Source of the DNA: a halophilic archaeon
GTDB lineage: Archaea > Halobacteriota > Halobacteria > Halobacteriales > Haladaptataceae
Length of the DNA: 64,000 bases
Assembly: GCA_003298465.1 (NCBI GenBank)
Contig: QNGA01000001.1
Span: 682,001-746,000, forward strand
Direction: 5' to 3'
The position numbers and the translations under genes are program-made. This document shows positions 42,260 through 50,435 of the stretch, one piece after another (positions within the stretch are counted from its first letter, which is position 1; the number at the start of each line of letters is the position of its first letter). The notes under the pieces are model-generated. The model made no database searches. It was not told where the DNA came from and saw nothing but the letters and a program-made list of their open reading frames with translations.

Positions 42260-43081
42260 ATGACATCGAACGAACAATACGAACACGCTGTCGACCTGCT
42301 ACAGCAACTCGGATTGAAGGAGTACGAAGCGAAGTGTTTCGTGGTTCTTTCCCGACTTCCGAAGGGGACTGCCAAACAGATCAGCGACCAATCCGACGTC
42401 CCTCGCACGCGCGTCTACGACGCGACGCGCGTCCTCGAAGCGCGCGGACTGGTCGAAGTGCAACATTCGAGCCCCCAGTACTTCCGCGCCGTCTCGATCG
42501 AGGAGGCCATCGGGACGCTCCGTCAACAGTACGAGTCACGGTTCGACGAACTCCAGGACGCCGTCGAAGGGCTGGAGCAGTCGACGACCGACGACTCGGA
42601 CACGGTCCACGAAGTCTGGTCGCTGTCCGGGAGCGACGCCATCGCGAACCGGACCCAGCAGCTGATCGGAGAGGCCGACGACGAGGTAGTCCTCATCCTC
42701 GGCACCGATGCGGTCCTCGGAGAGGACCTCTACGAGAGTCTCGACGACGCGGCCGACAGGGGCGTCTCGCTCATCGTCGGTACGCTCGCCGACTCGGTGC
42801 GAGAGGAGATCGATCGGCGACTCGAGGCCAAGGTGTTCCTCTCGGAACTCGACTGGCTCGGAGCCACCAGCGACGGCTACGGGGGCTCCGCCAGAGACGA
42901 AGACACGGCGATCGGCCGACTGCTCATGGTCGACCGCGAGACTATCTTCGTGAGTTCCATCGACCCGATCAGCGGGAAGGAGCAGGCGGTGTTCGGCCGC
43001 GGGTTCAGCAACGGCCTGGTGGTCATCGTGCGGCGACTGATGGCGACCGGCCTCCTGGCGAGCGAGGACCCCGGCACCTGA
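42260..43081 (+). CDS. TrmB-family transcriptional regulator 2
   Basis: A 273 aa protein from the ATG at 42260. Winged helix LGLKEYEAKCFVVLSRLPKGTAKQISDQSDVPRTRVYDATRVLEARGLVEVQ, nearly superposable on the first TrmB protein, then coiled coil and PLD-like domain (DDEVVLILGTDAVLGEDLYESLDDAADRGVSLIVG, GRLLMVDRETIFVSSIDP). The frame is open further upstream, but the residues before this Met are not conserved in type. Confidence 0.82.
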   Translation: MTSNEQYEHAVDLLQQLGLKEYEAKCFVVLSRLPKGTAKQISDQSDVPRTRVYDATRVLEARGLVEVQHSSPQYFRAVSIEEAIGTLRQQYESRFDELQDAVEGLEQSTTDDSDTVHEVWSLSGSDAIANRTQQLIGEADDEVVLILGTDAVLGEDLYESLDDAADRGVSLIVGTLADSVREEIDRRLEAKVFLSELDWLGATSDGYGGSARDEDTAIGRLLMVDRETIFVSSIDPISGKEQAVFGRGFSNGLVVIVRRLMATGLLASEDPGT

Positions 43082-43225
43082 GTGCCCGTGCCTCCGTTCG
43101 AGCGAACCGCCGCGGAACCTTCCAAGTGGCTCACGGTCGCCGCGCGGAAGCGACCCTGCCCGCTGCACGGAGGCCGTCTCCGGTTCGGTCGTCCGGCCCT
43201 GGAGAGCGGCCCTGATCGCAGTGGT

Positions 43226-43285
43226 CCGCCGGGACGGGGCGTCGTCGCTTCAAGTGCTTCCCGCGACGAGGGATAGATACGAGGA
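43226..43285 (+). repeat. Intergenic repeat family, copy 3 (left arm of inverted pair)
   Basis: 60 bp that match the reverse complement of 44163-44222 at 58 positions. The last 35 bp are the common repeat core; the first 25 bp (ccgccgggacggggcgtcg onward) are shared only by copies 3 and 4. Confidence 0.88.
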
Positions 43286-43380
43286 GATTCTCGGACCGCG
43301 GAACGCGTCGCCGCGCTTTCCTATCACCGTTCTTTCGGGAGACGCATCTTTCAACTGTCCGGGGCGAGTACCGGGGGACG

Positions 43381-44151
43381 ATGACTGCCGGCTCCGATCC
43401 CCGTTTCGAGAACGGCGGGTTGCACTCGGACGACCGCGGAGCGTCCGACCGCCCGCTCAGCCAGCGACCCGGCGACAGCGCGGTCAGCCGCGCCGACCTC
43501 CAGCGCGACGAGACGGTGCGACGCTGGGGACCGGTCACGCCGAGCGCGACCCTCATCGGGCGGGCCAGTTCGCCCGACGCGGACCTCTCCGAGGACGTCC
43601 GGCGACTGCACGAGGAACGCCACTCGGCGATGGCCGGCCACAGCAAGCGCGTCCACCGCCTCGACAAGGTGCGGATCAGCCACGCGCTCTGCAACGACCT
43701 GTCGCTGACGCCGTGGCAGCGCGACTGCGTCATCGGCATCATGGCGGACCTCGACCTGACCGCCTTCGGTAGCCAGCGCGCCATCCCGACGGTCGCGCTC
43801 GTCGTCATCCGTCACGTCGTCGACCGCGAGCGCGAGCACTATCTCGGACTGCACGACCAGGAGTGGATACGCGAACTGCCCCCCGAGCGCCTGACGGAAC
43901 TCTACGACCAGTTCCACTCCATCACGGACGACGACCGGTTCACCGAACTCGCGGAGAAACACGGCCTCGACGTGACGAGTCTCAACCGACTCCGGCGTAC
44001 CCTCAAAGAGCAGGTCGACGAACAGGGCCTCGAAGACGCCGTCTACGGCCGAAACCCCCACCGGGACCCGAACCTGCCGAGTCTCGGCGAGCGGTCTCCC
44101 GGGCCCGAAGACGCGGACGGACGACCCGCCGGCGGGAACGCGGACGGCTGA
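43381..44151 (+). CDS. Haloarchaeal RNA polymerase-associated protein (subunit epsilon-like)
   Basis: A 256 aa soluble protein. The core, from SRADLQRDETVRRWGPVTPSATLIGRA to GLHDQEWIRELPPERL, contains a conserved cyclin-like helical bundle (HRLDKVRISHALCNDLSLTPWQRD, DLTAFGSQRAIPTVALVVI) reminiscent of TFB repeats. In haloarchaea such proteins are often named DNA-directed RNA polymerase subunit epsilon. I rely on memory for that name; the biochemical role is uncertain. It is bracketed by an inverted 60-bp repeat. Confidence 0.6.
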   Translation: MTAGSDPRFENGGLHSDDRGASDRPLSQRPGDSAVSRADLQRDETVRRWGPVTPSATLIGRASSPDADLSEDVRRLHEERHSAMAGHSKRVHRLDKVRISHALCNDLSLTPWQRDCVIGIMADLDLTAFGSQRAIPTVALVVIRHVVDREREHYLGLHDQEWIRELPPERLTELYDQFHSITDDDRFTELAEKHGLDVTSLNRLRRTLKEQVDEQGLEDAVYGRNPHRDPNLPSLGERSPGPEDADGRPAGGNADG

Positions 44152-44162
44152 GAACGAAGACT

Positions 44163-44222
44163 TCCTCGTATCTATCCCTTGTCGCGGGAAGCACTTAAAG
44201 CGACGACGCCCCGTCCCGGCGG
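44163..44222 (-). repeat. Intergenic repeat family, copy 4 (right arm of inverted pair)
   Basis: The inverse of copy 3. Starts 12 bp after the stop of the enclosed gene; copy 3 ends 96 bp before its start. Confidence 0.88.
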
Positions 44223-44294
44223 CGTCCGAACGCTCCACGGAACGGTTGCCAGTGCCGACAACCTTTTGCCGCGGCCCGGGCTACCCAAGCGTGC

Positions 44295-44336
44295 ATGGTC
44301 GCACAGACGATGGATCGCGTTCCGCACGAATCGTAG
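44295..44336 (+). CDS. Putative 13-residue leader peptide
   Basis: ATG to TAG, encoding MVAQTMDRVPHES. A second tiny frame, ATG 44354 to TGA 44377 (MRGVCRC), overlaps the start of the following gene. Either could be a translated leader; there is no proof from a single sequence. Confidence 0.3.
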   Translation: MVAQTMDRVPHES

Positions 44337-44369
44337 ACGACTAGTTCTGATTATGCGAGGTGTGTGCCG

Positions 44370-45152
44370 ATGCTGACCAGTGGCGACGCCGTCGCACGCA
44401 CGGGGCTCGACGCCGCGGCGCTGAAGCCCGCAGAGTGCGACGTCCGTCGGGCGACGGAGCTACCGCTCGACGCGATCACTATCGACTACGAGGGCCGCGA
44501 GCATCTCCCCGACCAGGCCACGCTGGAGACGCTGGCCGAGGAGATGGACGTCCGGCTGACGATTCCCGTCCGCGCGGACGGGTTCGACCCCCTCGGGGAC
44601 GACGCCGTCCTCGACGGCCTGCCCGCGTCCGTCGGCCGGGTGCTCGTCGCGGGACACCCCGCGTACCTGACCGACCGCGAGCGGAAGCGAACGGTCGCGC
44701 CCCGCCTCGGGGCGGCGCTCGCCGACGCGCCCGACGCCTGGGTCGGCACCGAGAGCGTCGAACGCGTCGCCATGGCGACCGGCGCGACGCAGTTCGAACT
44801 GCTGACCAGGTCGACGACGCGGGACCTGCGCGGGCTCCGGGCCGCCGGCTTCGACGGTACCGTCGCGGTGTACGCTCCCACGGTGCTGACCGACGACGAG
44901 GACGCCGTCCTCGACGCGGTCGGCGGGTACGTCGCCCGGCGCAACGCCGTCGCGTCGGCGCTCCCCGAGGGCGCGGCGACCGACGCGAGCGCGACGGGTC
45001 GCGCCCGCGAGGTGTTGCTCGCCGCGAGCGACGACTTCGCGCTGGTCGGCACCCCCGACGAGGTCGGCGAGACGGTCGGCGACCTGAAGGCGGCCGGCGC
45101 GGACCTCGTCGTCGGCTACCCCGCCCGCGGCATCGAGTCGTTCCTCGGCTGA
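44370..45152 (+). CDS. DUF7388-like protein with Mer/luciferase-like C-terminus
   Basis: A 260 aa alpha/beta protein from the ATG at 44370 (a GTG at 44364 is in frame). The C-terminal stretch DDFALVGTPDEVGETVGDLKAAGADLVVGYPARG resembles the end of F420-dependent methylene-tetrahydromethanopterin reductases and luciferase-like monooxygenases. The rest is a TIM-barrel-like succession (LDAITIDYEGREHLP, AWVGTESVERVAMATGATQFELL). It probably binds a cofactor; the reaction is unknown. Confidence 0.6.
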   Translation: MLTSGDAVARTGLDAAALKPAECDVRRATELPLDAITIDYEGREHLPDQATLETLAEEMDVRLTIPVRADGFDPLGDDAVLDGLPASVGRVLVAGHPAYLTDRERKRTVAPRLGAALADAPDAWVGTESVERVAMATGATQFELLTRSTTRDLRGLRAAGFDGTVAVYAPTVLTDDEDAVLDAVGGYVARRNAVASALPEGAATDASATGRAREVLLAASDDFALVGTPDEVGETVGDLKAAGADLVVGYPARGIESFLG

Positions 45153-45266
45153 CCCGGGACGTCGCTCCTCGACCGACCGGCGACGTCGCGTTCGACGCCG
45201 CCCGGCGTTCGCCCGGCGAGCGGGCCGAACCGCAGTTCTAAGTACCGGCGCTCCGACCGCTCCCGT

Positions 45267-46031
45267 ATGTCACTGCTCCACGAACACACGACCGCGACGG
45301 CGAGCGACGCGTTCGCCGACGTCGAGGTCGCGCTGTTGCCGACGGGGAGCGTCGAACAGCACGGGCCGGCGCTCCCGCTCGGGACCGACTTCCTGGCCGC
45401 GGAGGCCGTCGCACGCACCGTCGCGGACCGCGACGACTGCGTCGTCCTGCCGACGATTCCGGTCGGGGTGAGCGAACATCACCGACAGTTCGACGGGACG
45501 CTGTGGACCGACCCGGAGACGTTCGAGGCGTACGTCCGCGACGTCGTGGCGAGCGTCGCCAGCCACGGCGTCCGCAAGGCCGTCGTCGTCAACGGCCACG
45601 GCGGCAACGACGAGGCGCTCCGGCGAGCGGCCCGCGAACTGCGCCGGGAGGAGGTCGCGTTCGCCGCGCCGTGGAACTGGTGGGCGGGGCTGGACGACCT
45701 CGTCGAAGCGGAGTTCGACACCGCGCTGGGACACGCCGACGCGGTGGAGTCGAGCATGGTGCTGGCGGTCGCCGAGGACCTCGTCCGGGAGGCGGCCCTG
45801 GCGGAGGCCGAGGCGGGCGCGAGCGACTCGTGGGGGCGGACGGTCCACGGCGCGAACGTCGGCTTCGACACCGCCGACTTCTCGGACAGCGGCGCGGTCG
45901 GCACGCCCACGGACGCCTCCCGCGAGGCCGGCGAGAAACTGCTCGACCGGGCGAGCGAGGAACTGACCGCGCTGGTCGACTGGCTGACCGAACGGGACGC
46001 GTCGGCGCTGTGGCCGGCGGAGCACCGATGA
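45267..46031 (+). CDS. Creatininase-family amidohydrolase
   Basis: A 254 aa protein. Metal-site motifs are LLPTGSVEQHGPALPLGTDF (Glu, His, Asp), VVNGHGGN (His) and HADAVESSM (Glu). The family includes creatininase, MftE and ArfB, a deformylase of archaeal riboflavin/F420 synthesis; this protein cannot be assigned to one of them by eye. It overlaps the FAD oxidoreductase by 4 bp. Confidence 0.85.
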   Translation: MSLLHEHTTATASDAFADVEVALLPTGSVEQHGPALPLGTDFLAAEAVARTVADRDDCVVLPTIPVGVSEHHRQFDGTLWTDPETFEAYVRDVVASVASHGVRKAVVVNGHGGNDEALRRAARELRREEVAFAAPWNWWAGLDDLVEAEFDTALGHADAVESSMVLAVAEDLVREAALAEAEAGASDSWGRTVHGANVGFDTADFSDSGAVGTPTDASREAGEKLLDRASEELTALVDWLTERDASALWPAEHR

Positions 46032-47131
46032 GGGTCGCCGTCGTCGGCGGCGGCGCGGTCGGCGTGACGGCGGCCCGCGACCTCGCCGCCCGCGACGTCG
46101 ACGTGACGCTGTTCGAGAAAGGGGAGGTCGGCGGCGCGAGCACGGGCCGCGCCGCCGGCGTGCTGTACGACGCCTTCGCCGCGCCGGAGGACGCCCGCGT
46201 CGGCGACCGGGCCATCGAGCGCTTCCGCGCGTTCTCGGGCACGGGCGACTTCGTCTTCGTCGAGACGCCGTACGTCTGGTTCGCCCGCGAGGGCGACGAG
46301 CGCCGGGCCGACGCCATCCGGGAGCAGGTCCCGCGGATGCGAGAGGAGGGGCGCGACGTCGCCTTCCTCGACCCCGCCGACCTGGCCGAGCGCTATCCCG
46401 CCGTCGCCGTCGAGGACGTGGGCGTCGCCGCTATCGCGCGCAACGCCGGTCGGACCGACCCCGGGCGGTACGCGACGGCGATGGCCGACGCGGCCCGCGA
46501 CGCCGGGGCGGACGTGCGGACGGGCGTCGAGGCCGCCGTGCGGACCGACCCGCCCCGCGTCCGGGTCGACGGCGAGACGCTCGCGTTCGACGCGGTCGTC
46601 GTGGCGGCCGGCGCGCACACGAAGCGCGTGCTCGCCGACGCCGGGATTCCCGTCGCCCTGAAGCCGTACCGCGTGCAGGCGCTCACCTGCGAGTTCGACG
46701 CCGACGCGCCGATGCTGTACGACGCGACCGCGGGCTACTACTGCCGGCCGCATCCGGAGGGGTTGCTGGCCGGCGACGGGACGGAGGAGGTCGAGAGCGA
46801 CCCCGACTACTGGGACCGCGACGGCGACGCGGCGTTCCGCGAGGCGACGGTCGAGCGACTCCGCGAGCGATTCGACGTCGACCCCGACGTGAACCACGCC
46901 TGGGCCGGCCTCTGTACGGCGACGCCGGACCGCGACCCCCTGCTCGGCGAACTCCGCGACGGCCTCTACGTCGCCGCGGGCTGGCAGGGCCACGGGTTCA
47001 TGCGCGCACCGGCGCTCGGCGAGGCTATCGCCGCGGACGTGCTCGGCGACGGCGGGATTCCGGCGTTCGACCCGACCCGCTTCGACGGCGACGAGGCGTT
47101 CGACGTCGTGGAAGGGATGGCGGTCGAGTAG
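46028..47131 (+). CDS. FAD-dependent DAO-family oxidoreductase
   Basis: A 367 aa protein. The dinucleotide-binding start VAVVGGGAVGVTAARDLAARDVDVTLFEK is followed by GGASTGRAAGVLYD, a substrate domain (YATAMADAARDAGADVRTGVEAAV) and the closing GLYVAAGWQGHGFMRAPALGE. A D-amino-acid, glycine or sarcosine oxidase-type reaction is likely. Translation is coupled to the creatininase-family gene, which hints at amide or amine breakdown. Confidence 0.85.
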   Translation: MRVAVVGGGAVGVTAARDLAARDVDVTLFEKGEVGGASTGRAAGVLYDAFAAPEDARVGDRAIERFRAFSGTGDFVFVETPYVWFAREGDERRADAIREQVPRMREEGRDVAFLDPADLAERYPAVAVEDVGVAAIARNAGRTDPGRYATAMADAARDAGADVRTGVEAAVRTDPPRVRVDGETLAFDAVVVAAGAHTKRVLADAGIPVALKPYRVQALTCEFDADAPMLYDATAGYYCRPHPEGLLAGDGTEEVESDPDYWDRDGDAAFREATVERLRERFDVDPDVNHAWAGLCTATPDRDPLLGELRDGLYVAAGWQGHGFMRAPALGEAIAADVLGDGGIPAFDPTRFDGDEAFDVVEGMAVE

Positions 47132-47165
47132 AAAGAGCGCCGCGGGTCCCACCGGACTGCGCCGC

Positions 47166-49301
47166 CTACCGGTCCACGCGGACCGTCGTCCGGACGTCCC
47201 GCGAGGACCGTCCCACCTCGATAGCGTACGTCCCGGAGTCCGTGACCCACCCGTCGTCCGGGTCGTACCGGGCGAACGCCAGGTCGTCGAGGTCGACGTC
47301 CACGGTGCGGGTTTCGCCACCGTCCAGTTCGACGGCGGCGGCGCCGGCGAGTTCCCGGACCGGTCGCTCGACGCCGTTCGGTGCGGCCAGCGGCCGGACG
47401 TACGCCTGCACCACTTCGCGGCCGGGTCGCTCGGCGCGGTTCTCGACGGTGACCCGGACCGCGTCGCCGTCCGCCTCGGCCGCTCCGTACCGGAAGTCGG
47501 CGTACGAGCGCCCGTGGCCGAACGGGTACGTCGGCTCGGCGTCCGCGGCGTCGAAGTGGCGGTAGCCGACGAACGGCCCCTCTGAGTAGTCGGCCGCCCC
47601 GTCGACGCCGGGATACTGGCTCTCGTCGGTAGCGGGATAGGCGTCCTCGGGGGCGAAGGTGACCGGGAGGCGTCCGCCGGGGTCGCGGTCGCCGTACAGC
47701 ACGTCGGCGAGCGCGGCGCCGTGAGCCTGTCCGGGGTACCAGGCCGCGAGCAGGGCCGCGACGTCGTCGCGCCAGGGCAGTTCCACCGGCCCGCCGGAGT
47801 TGACGACGACGACCGTGCGGTCGGCCGCGTCGGCGACCGCCTCGACCAGTTCGTCCTGCCGACCGGGGAGCCGAAGGTCGTCGCCGTCCCGGGCCTCGGT
47901 GGTGGCGTCGCGCACGACGACCACGGCGACGTCGGCCGCTTCGGCGGCCGCGACCGCCTCGTCTTTCGAGGGGTCCGGGTCGGGGCCTGCGTCGTCGCTC
48001 TCCTCGCCGGCGTCGTCGCCGACGAAGGGCAGGAGGTCGAACAGCGAGACGTCCTCTATCTCGGGGACGCCGCGGGCGACGGTCACCTCGCCCTCGGCGC
48101 GGGAGGTGATTCCCTCCCGGGGACTGACCGAGCGGAACGGCGTCGTCTCCGACGAGCCGCCGCCGCCCAGGGTCGCCTCGTGGACGTTCGGCCCGACGAG
48201 CGCGACGTCGGTCGCGTCGTCGAGCGGGAGGACGCCGTCGTTCTCCAGCAGGACCGTCCCGCGGGCGGCGATGCGGTGGGCGAGGTCGCGGTGCGCGGGC
48301 GTGTCGAGGGCTCCGTCGCCGCGGTCGCCGTCGAACAGCCCGATTCGCTCCATCTGGCCGAGGACGCGGGCCACCATGTCGTCGAGGCGCTCGGCGGGGA
48401 CCGCTCCCTCGTCGACGGCCTCGGCCAGCGGCTCGCCGAAGAACCCCGCCTCCGTCGGGTCCGGGACGCCGTCGATGGAGCCCAGGTCGACGTCCGTCTC
48501 GCTCGACGACTCGTCCGCCTCGTCCGGCGGGTCCCGGCGGTCGGTCACGGAGACGCCGGGCATCTCGACGTCGAGCCCGGCGGTGGCGGCGCCGACGGTG
48601 CTCTCGACCCCGTACCAGTCCGAGACGACGTACCCCTCGAACCCCCACTCGTCCTTGAGCACGTCGGCGACCAGCCGGCGGTGGTCGCTCATGTGGGTGC
48701 CGTTCACCCGGTTGTAGGCGGTCATCACCGACCCGACGCCCGCATCGACCGCCGCGCGGAACGCCGGGAGGTAGAGTTCGCGGAGCGTCCGCTCGTCCAC
48801 CTCGGCGCTGACTTCGGTGCGGTTTTGCTCCTGGTTGTTGGCGACGTAGTGTTTCACGGTGGCGACCACGTCCTCGTCCTGAATCCCCTCGACGACGCCC
48901 GCGGTGAGGTCGGCCGCCAGCCGGGGGTCCTCGGAGTAGTACTCGAAGTTGCGGCCGCAGTGCGGCACCCGGACGATGTTGGTGCCCGGCGCGAGCAGCG
49001 CGTCCTGGTCGTGGGCCTTCGCCTCGCGGGCGATGGCCGCGCCCTGCTCGCGAGCGAGGCCGGGGTCGAACGTCGCCGCCAGCGCCAGCGCGGCGGGGAA
49101 CGCCGTGGCGCGCTCGCCCTCGGCGCGCACGCCCAGGGGTCCGTCGACCAGCCGGAACTCGGGCACGTCGAGGCGGTCGACGCCGGGCAGGTAGCCCGTC
49201 GCCGTCCCCGCCGGGTCGGTGGTACCCCGGACCAGTCGGAGCTTCTCCTCGCGGGTGAGTTCGTCCACCAGTCGCTCGACTCGCTCGCTCGTCTCGACCA
49301 T
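47166..49301 (-). CDS. GH3 beta-glucosidase
   Basis: A 711 aa protein. The GH3 N-terminal barrel carries LLAPGTNIVRVPHCGRNFEYYSEDP, VKHYVANNQEQNR and the nucleophile motif GYVVSDWYGVES. The alpha/beta sandwich domain has VLLENDGVLPLDDATDVALVGPN, and the C-terminal fibronectin III-like domain has RELAGAAAVELDGGETRTVDVDL. No signal peptide, so it acts in the cytoplasm on imported oligosaccharides. An Asp-rich insertion is found near 425-440. Confidence 0.9.
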   Translation of the reverse strand: MVETSERVERLVDELTREEKLRLVRGTTDPAGTATGYLPGVDRLDVPEFRLVDGPLGVRAEGERATAFPAALALAATFDPGLAREQGAAIAREAKAHDQDALLAPGTNIVRVPHCGRNFEYYSEDPRLAADLTAGVVEGIQDEDVVATVKHYVANNQEQNRTEVSAEVDERTLRELYLPAFRAAVDAGVGSVMTAYNRVNGTHMSDHRRLVADVLKDEWGFEGYVVSDWYGVESTVGAATAGLDVEMPGVSVTDRRDPPDEADESSSETDVDLGSIDGVPDPTEAGFFGEPLAEAVDEGAVPAERLDDMVARVLGQMERIGLFDGDRGDGALDTPAHRDLAHRIAARGTVLLENDGVLPLDDATDVALVGPNVHEATLGGGGSSETTPFRSVSPREGITSRAEGEVTVARGVPEIEDVSLFDLLPFVGDDAGEESDDAGPDPDPSKDEAVAAAEAADVAVVVVRDATTEARDGDDLRLPGRQDELVEAVADAADRTVVVVNSGGPVELPWRDDVAALLAAWYPGQAHGAALADVLYGDRDPGGRLPVTFAPEDAYPATDESQYPGVDGAADYSEGPFVGYRHFDAADAEPTYPFGHGRSYADFRYGAAEADGDAVRVTVENRAERPGREVVQAYVRPLAAPNGVERPVRELAGAAAVELDGGETRTVDVDLDDLAFARYDPDDGWVTDSGTYAIEVGRSSRDVRTTVRVDR

Positions 49302-49422
49302 ACCGAACGGACCGGTGGCTGACCGTTAGGTGTTGGCGTAGGAGCAAAGGATGGCGGACGATAGCTCGGCGATCCGTCGCGTCGACTCGGGACTCACGGC
49401 CGGAAACGGTGACGGACGTCGT

Positions 49423-49839
49423 CTACGTCTCGACCGACCCGGACTGGGCGTCCCCGGTCGCCCGTTCCTGCTTCGGCACGCGGACCTCCAGCGTTCCGGA
49501 GTCGGTCAGCGTCGCGGACGCGGCGTTCGCGTCCACCTCGGCGTCGGGAGGCAGTTCGACGCGACCGTCGAGCGACATCCCGCGACCGGGGAACACCATC
49601 CCGAAGCCCTCGTGGAACTCCCGGAACCGGTCGAGTCGGACCAGCACCGCGCCGTCGGCGAACCGGACCTGGACGTCGCTGCCGGTCGCGCCGGGGGCGT
49701 CGAAGACGACGAGGTACGCGTCGTCGCTCTCGAGCAGGTCCGCGGGGAGCGGGCGGGTCTCCTGGACCTTGCTCGCGGCGCGGCCGACGCGCTGGAAGAC
49801 GGCGTTGCCGACCGAACGGCCGAGTTCGCGCAGCGTCAT
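49423..49839 (-). CDS. Hsp20/alpha-crystallin-like small heat-shock protein
   Basis: A 138 aa protein. The alpha-crystallin domain spans about 35-125 (LPADLLESDDAYLVVFDAPGATGSDVQVRF, SLDGRVELPPDAEVDANAASATLTDSGTLEVRVPK). The start codon at 49839 overlaps the stop of the small zinc-ribbon gene by 4 bp. It should be an ATP-independent holdase. Confidence 0.82.
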   Translation of the reverse strand: MTLRELGRSVGNAVFQRVGRAASKVQETRPLPADLLESDDAYLVVFDAPGATGSDVQVRFADGAVLVRLDRFREFHEGFGMVFPGRGMSLDGRVELPPDAEVDANAASATLTDSGTLEVRVPKQERATGDAQSGSVET

Positions 49840-49994
49840 AGTTCGATCTCTTCGAGGCAGTCGGTCCCGCCGCAGTAGGGACACTGGAAGTCGGTCACGC
49901 CCACGTCGTCCGGCATGTCGTACGTGTAGTGCATCTCGAACATGTCCATCTCGCAGTCGTCGTCCGTACATCGAACCTCGAGCGTCGCGGGCAT
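49836..49994 (-). CDS. Small zinc-binding protein (DUF7559-like)
   Basis: A 52 aa protein, ATG at 49994. Cys pairs RCTDDDC and CPYCGGTDC form a likely zinc site, and the centre is acidic and aromatic (FEMHYTYDMPDDVG). Coupled to the Hsp20 gene downstream. Confidence 0.68.
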   Translation of the reverse strand: MPATLEVRCTDDDCEMDMFEMHYTYDMPDDVGVTDFQCPYCGGTDCLEEIEL

Positions 49995-50267
49995 GCTCGA
50001 AAGTACGGCGCGGACGATTAATAAACGCGGGGACTCCGGCTGTCGTCGTGCGTCTCCCCGATTCGCGCAGCGACGGCCGGTAGTCGCCGGCGGCGCCGGC
50101 AGTGTCGGGCGGCCGCCGGTTCCCGGCGCCCGACGGGCGAGTCGGTGGCCGGTCGCTTTCGGCCTCGCGAGGGGACCGGCGCAACGTAACCGGTACGACA
50201 GAACTCGTTTCGGCGGTGCCGCGGTTGCCCGATGACTTTTTGTCACACGAGAGTGAATGACACGATT
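49995..50267. other. Divergent intergenic region
   Basis: A TATA-like attaataaac near 50017-50026 lies just upstream of the small zinc protein gene on the minus strand. The rest is GC-rich with no further feature seen. Confidence 0.4.
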
Positions 50268-50435
50268 ATGAACTCTGTCCGGAGCGCACTACGCGAGGGC
50301 GCGGTGGAGAAAGACACCTACGGGCGACTGGCCTGTACGTCGTGTGCGGAGTCGCTGAAGACGCGCAACGACCCGGACGAGGTGTTCACCGTGAAGTACT
50401 GTCCCGAGTGCGACGGCGAGTGGAAGGAGCTGTAA
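50268..50435 (+). CDS. HVO_0758-type zinc finger protein
   Basis: A 55 aa protein from the ATG at 50268 (MNSVRSALREGAVEKD). Zinc ligands come from LACTSCAESL and VKYCPECDGEW. This compact protein is conserved across haloarchaea under the HVO_0758 name; related small zinc fingers affect motility and biofilm formation in Haloferax, but no role can be read here. Confidence 0.75.
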   Translation: MNSVRSALREGAVEKDTYGRLACTSCAESLKTRNDPDEVFTVKYCPECDGEWKEL

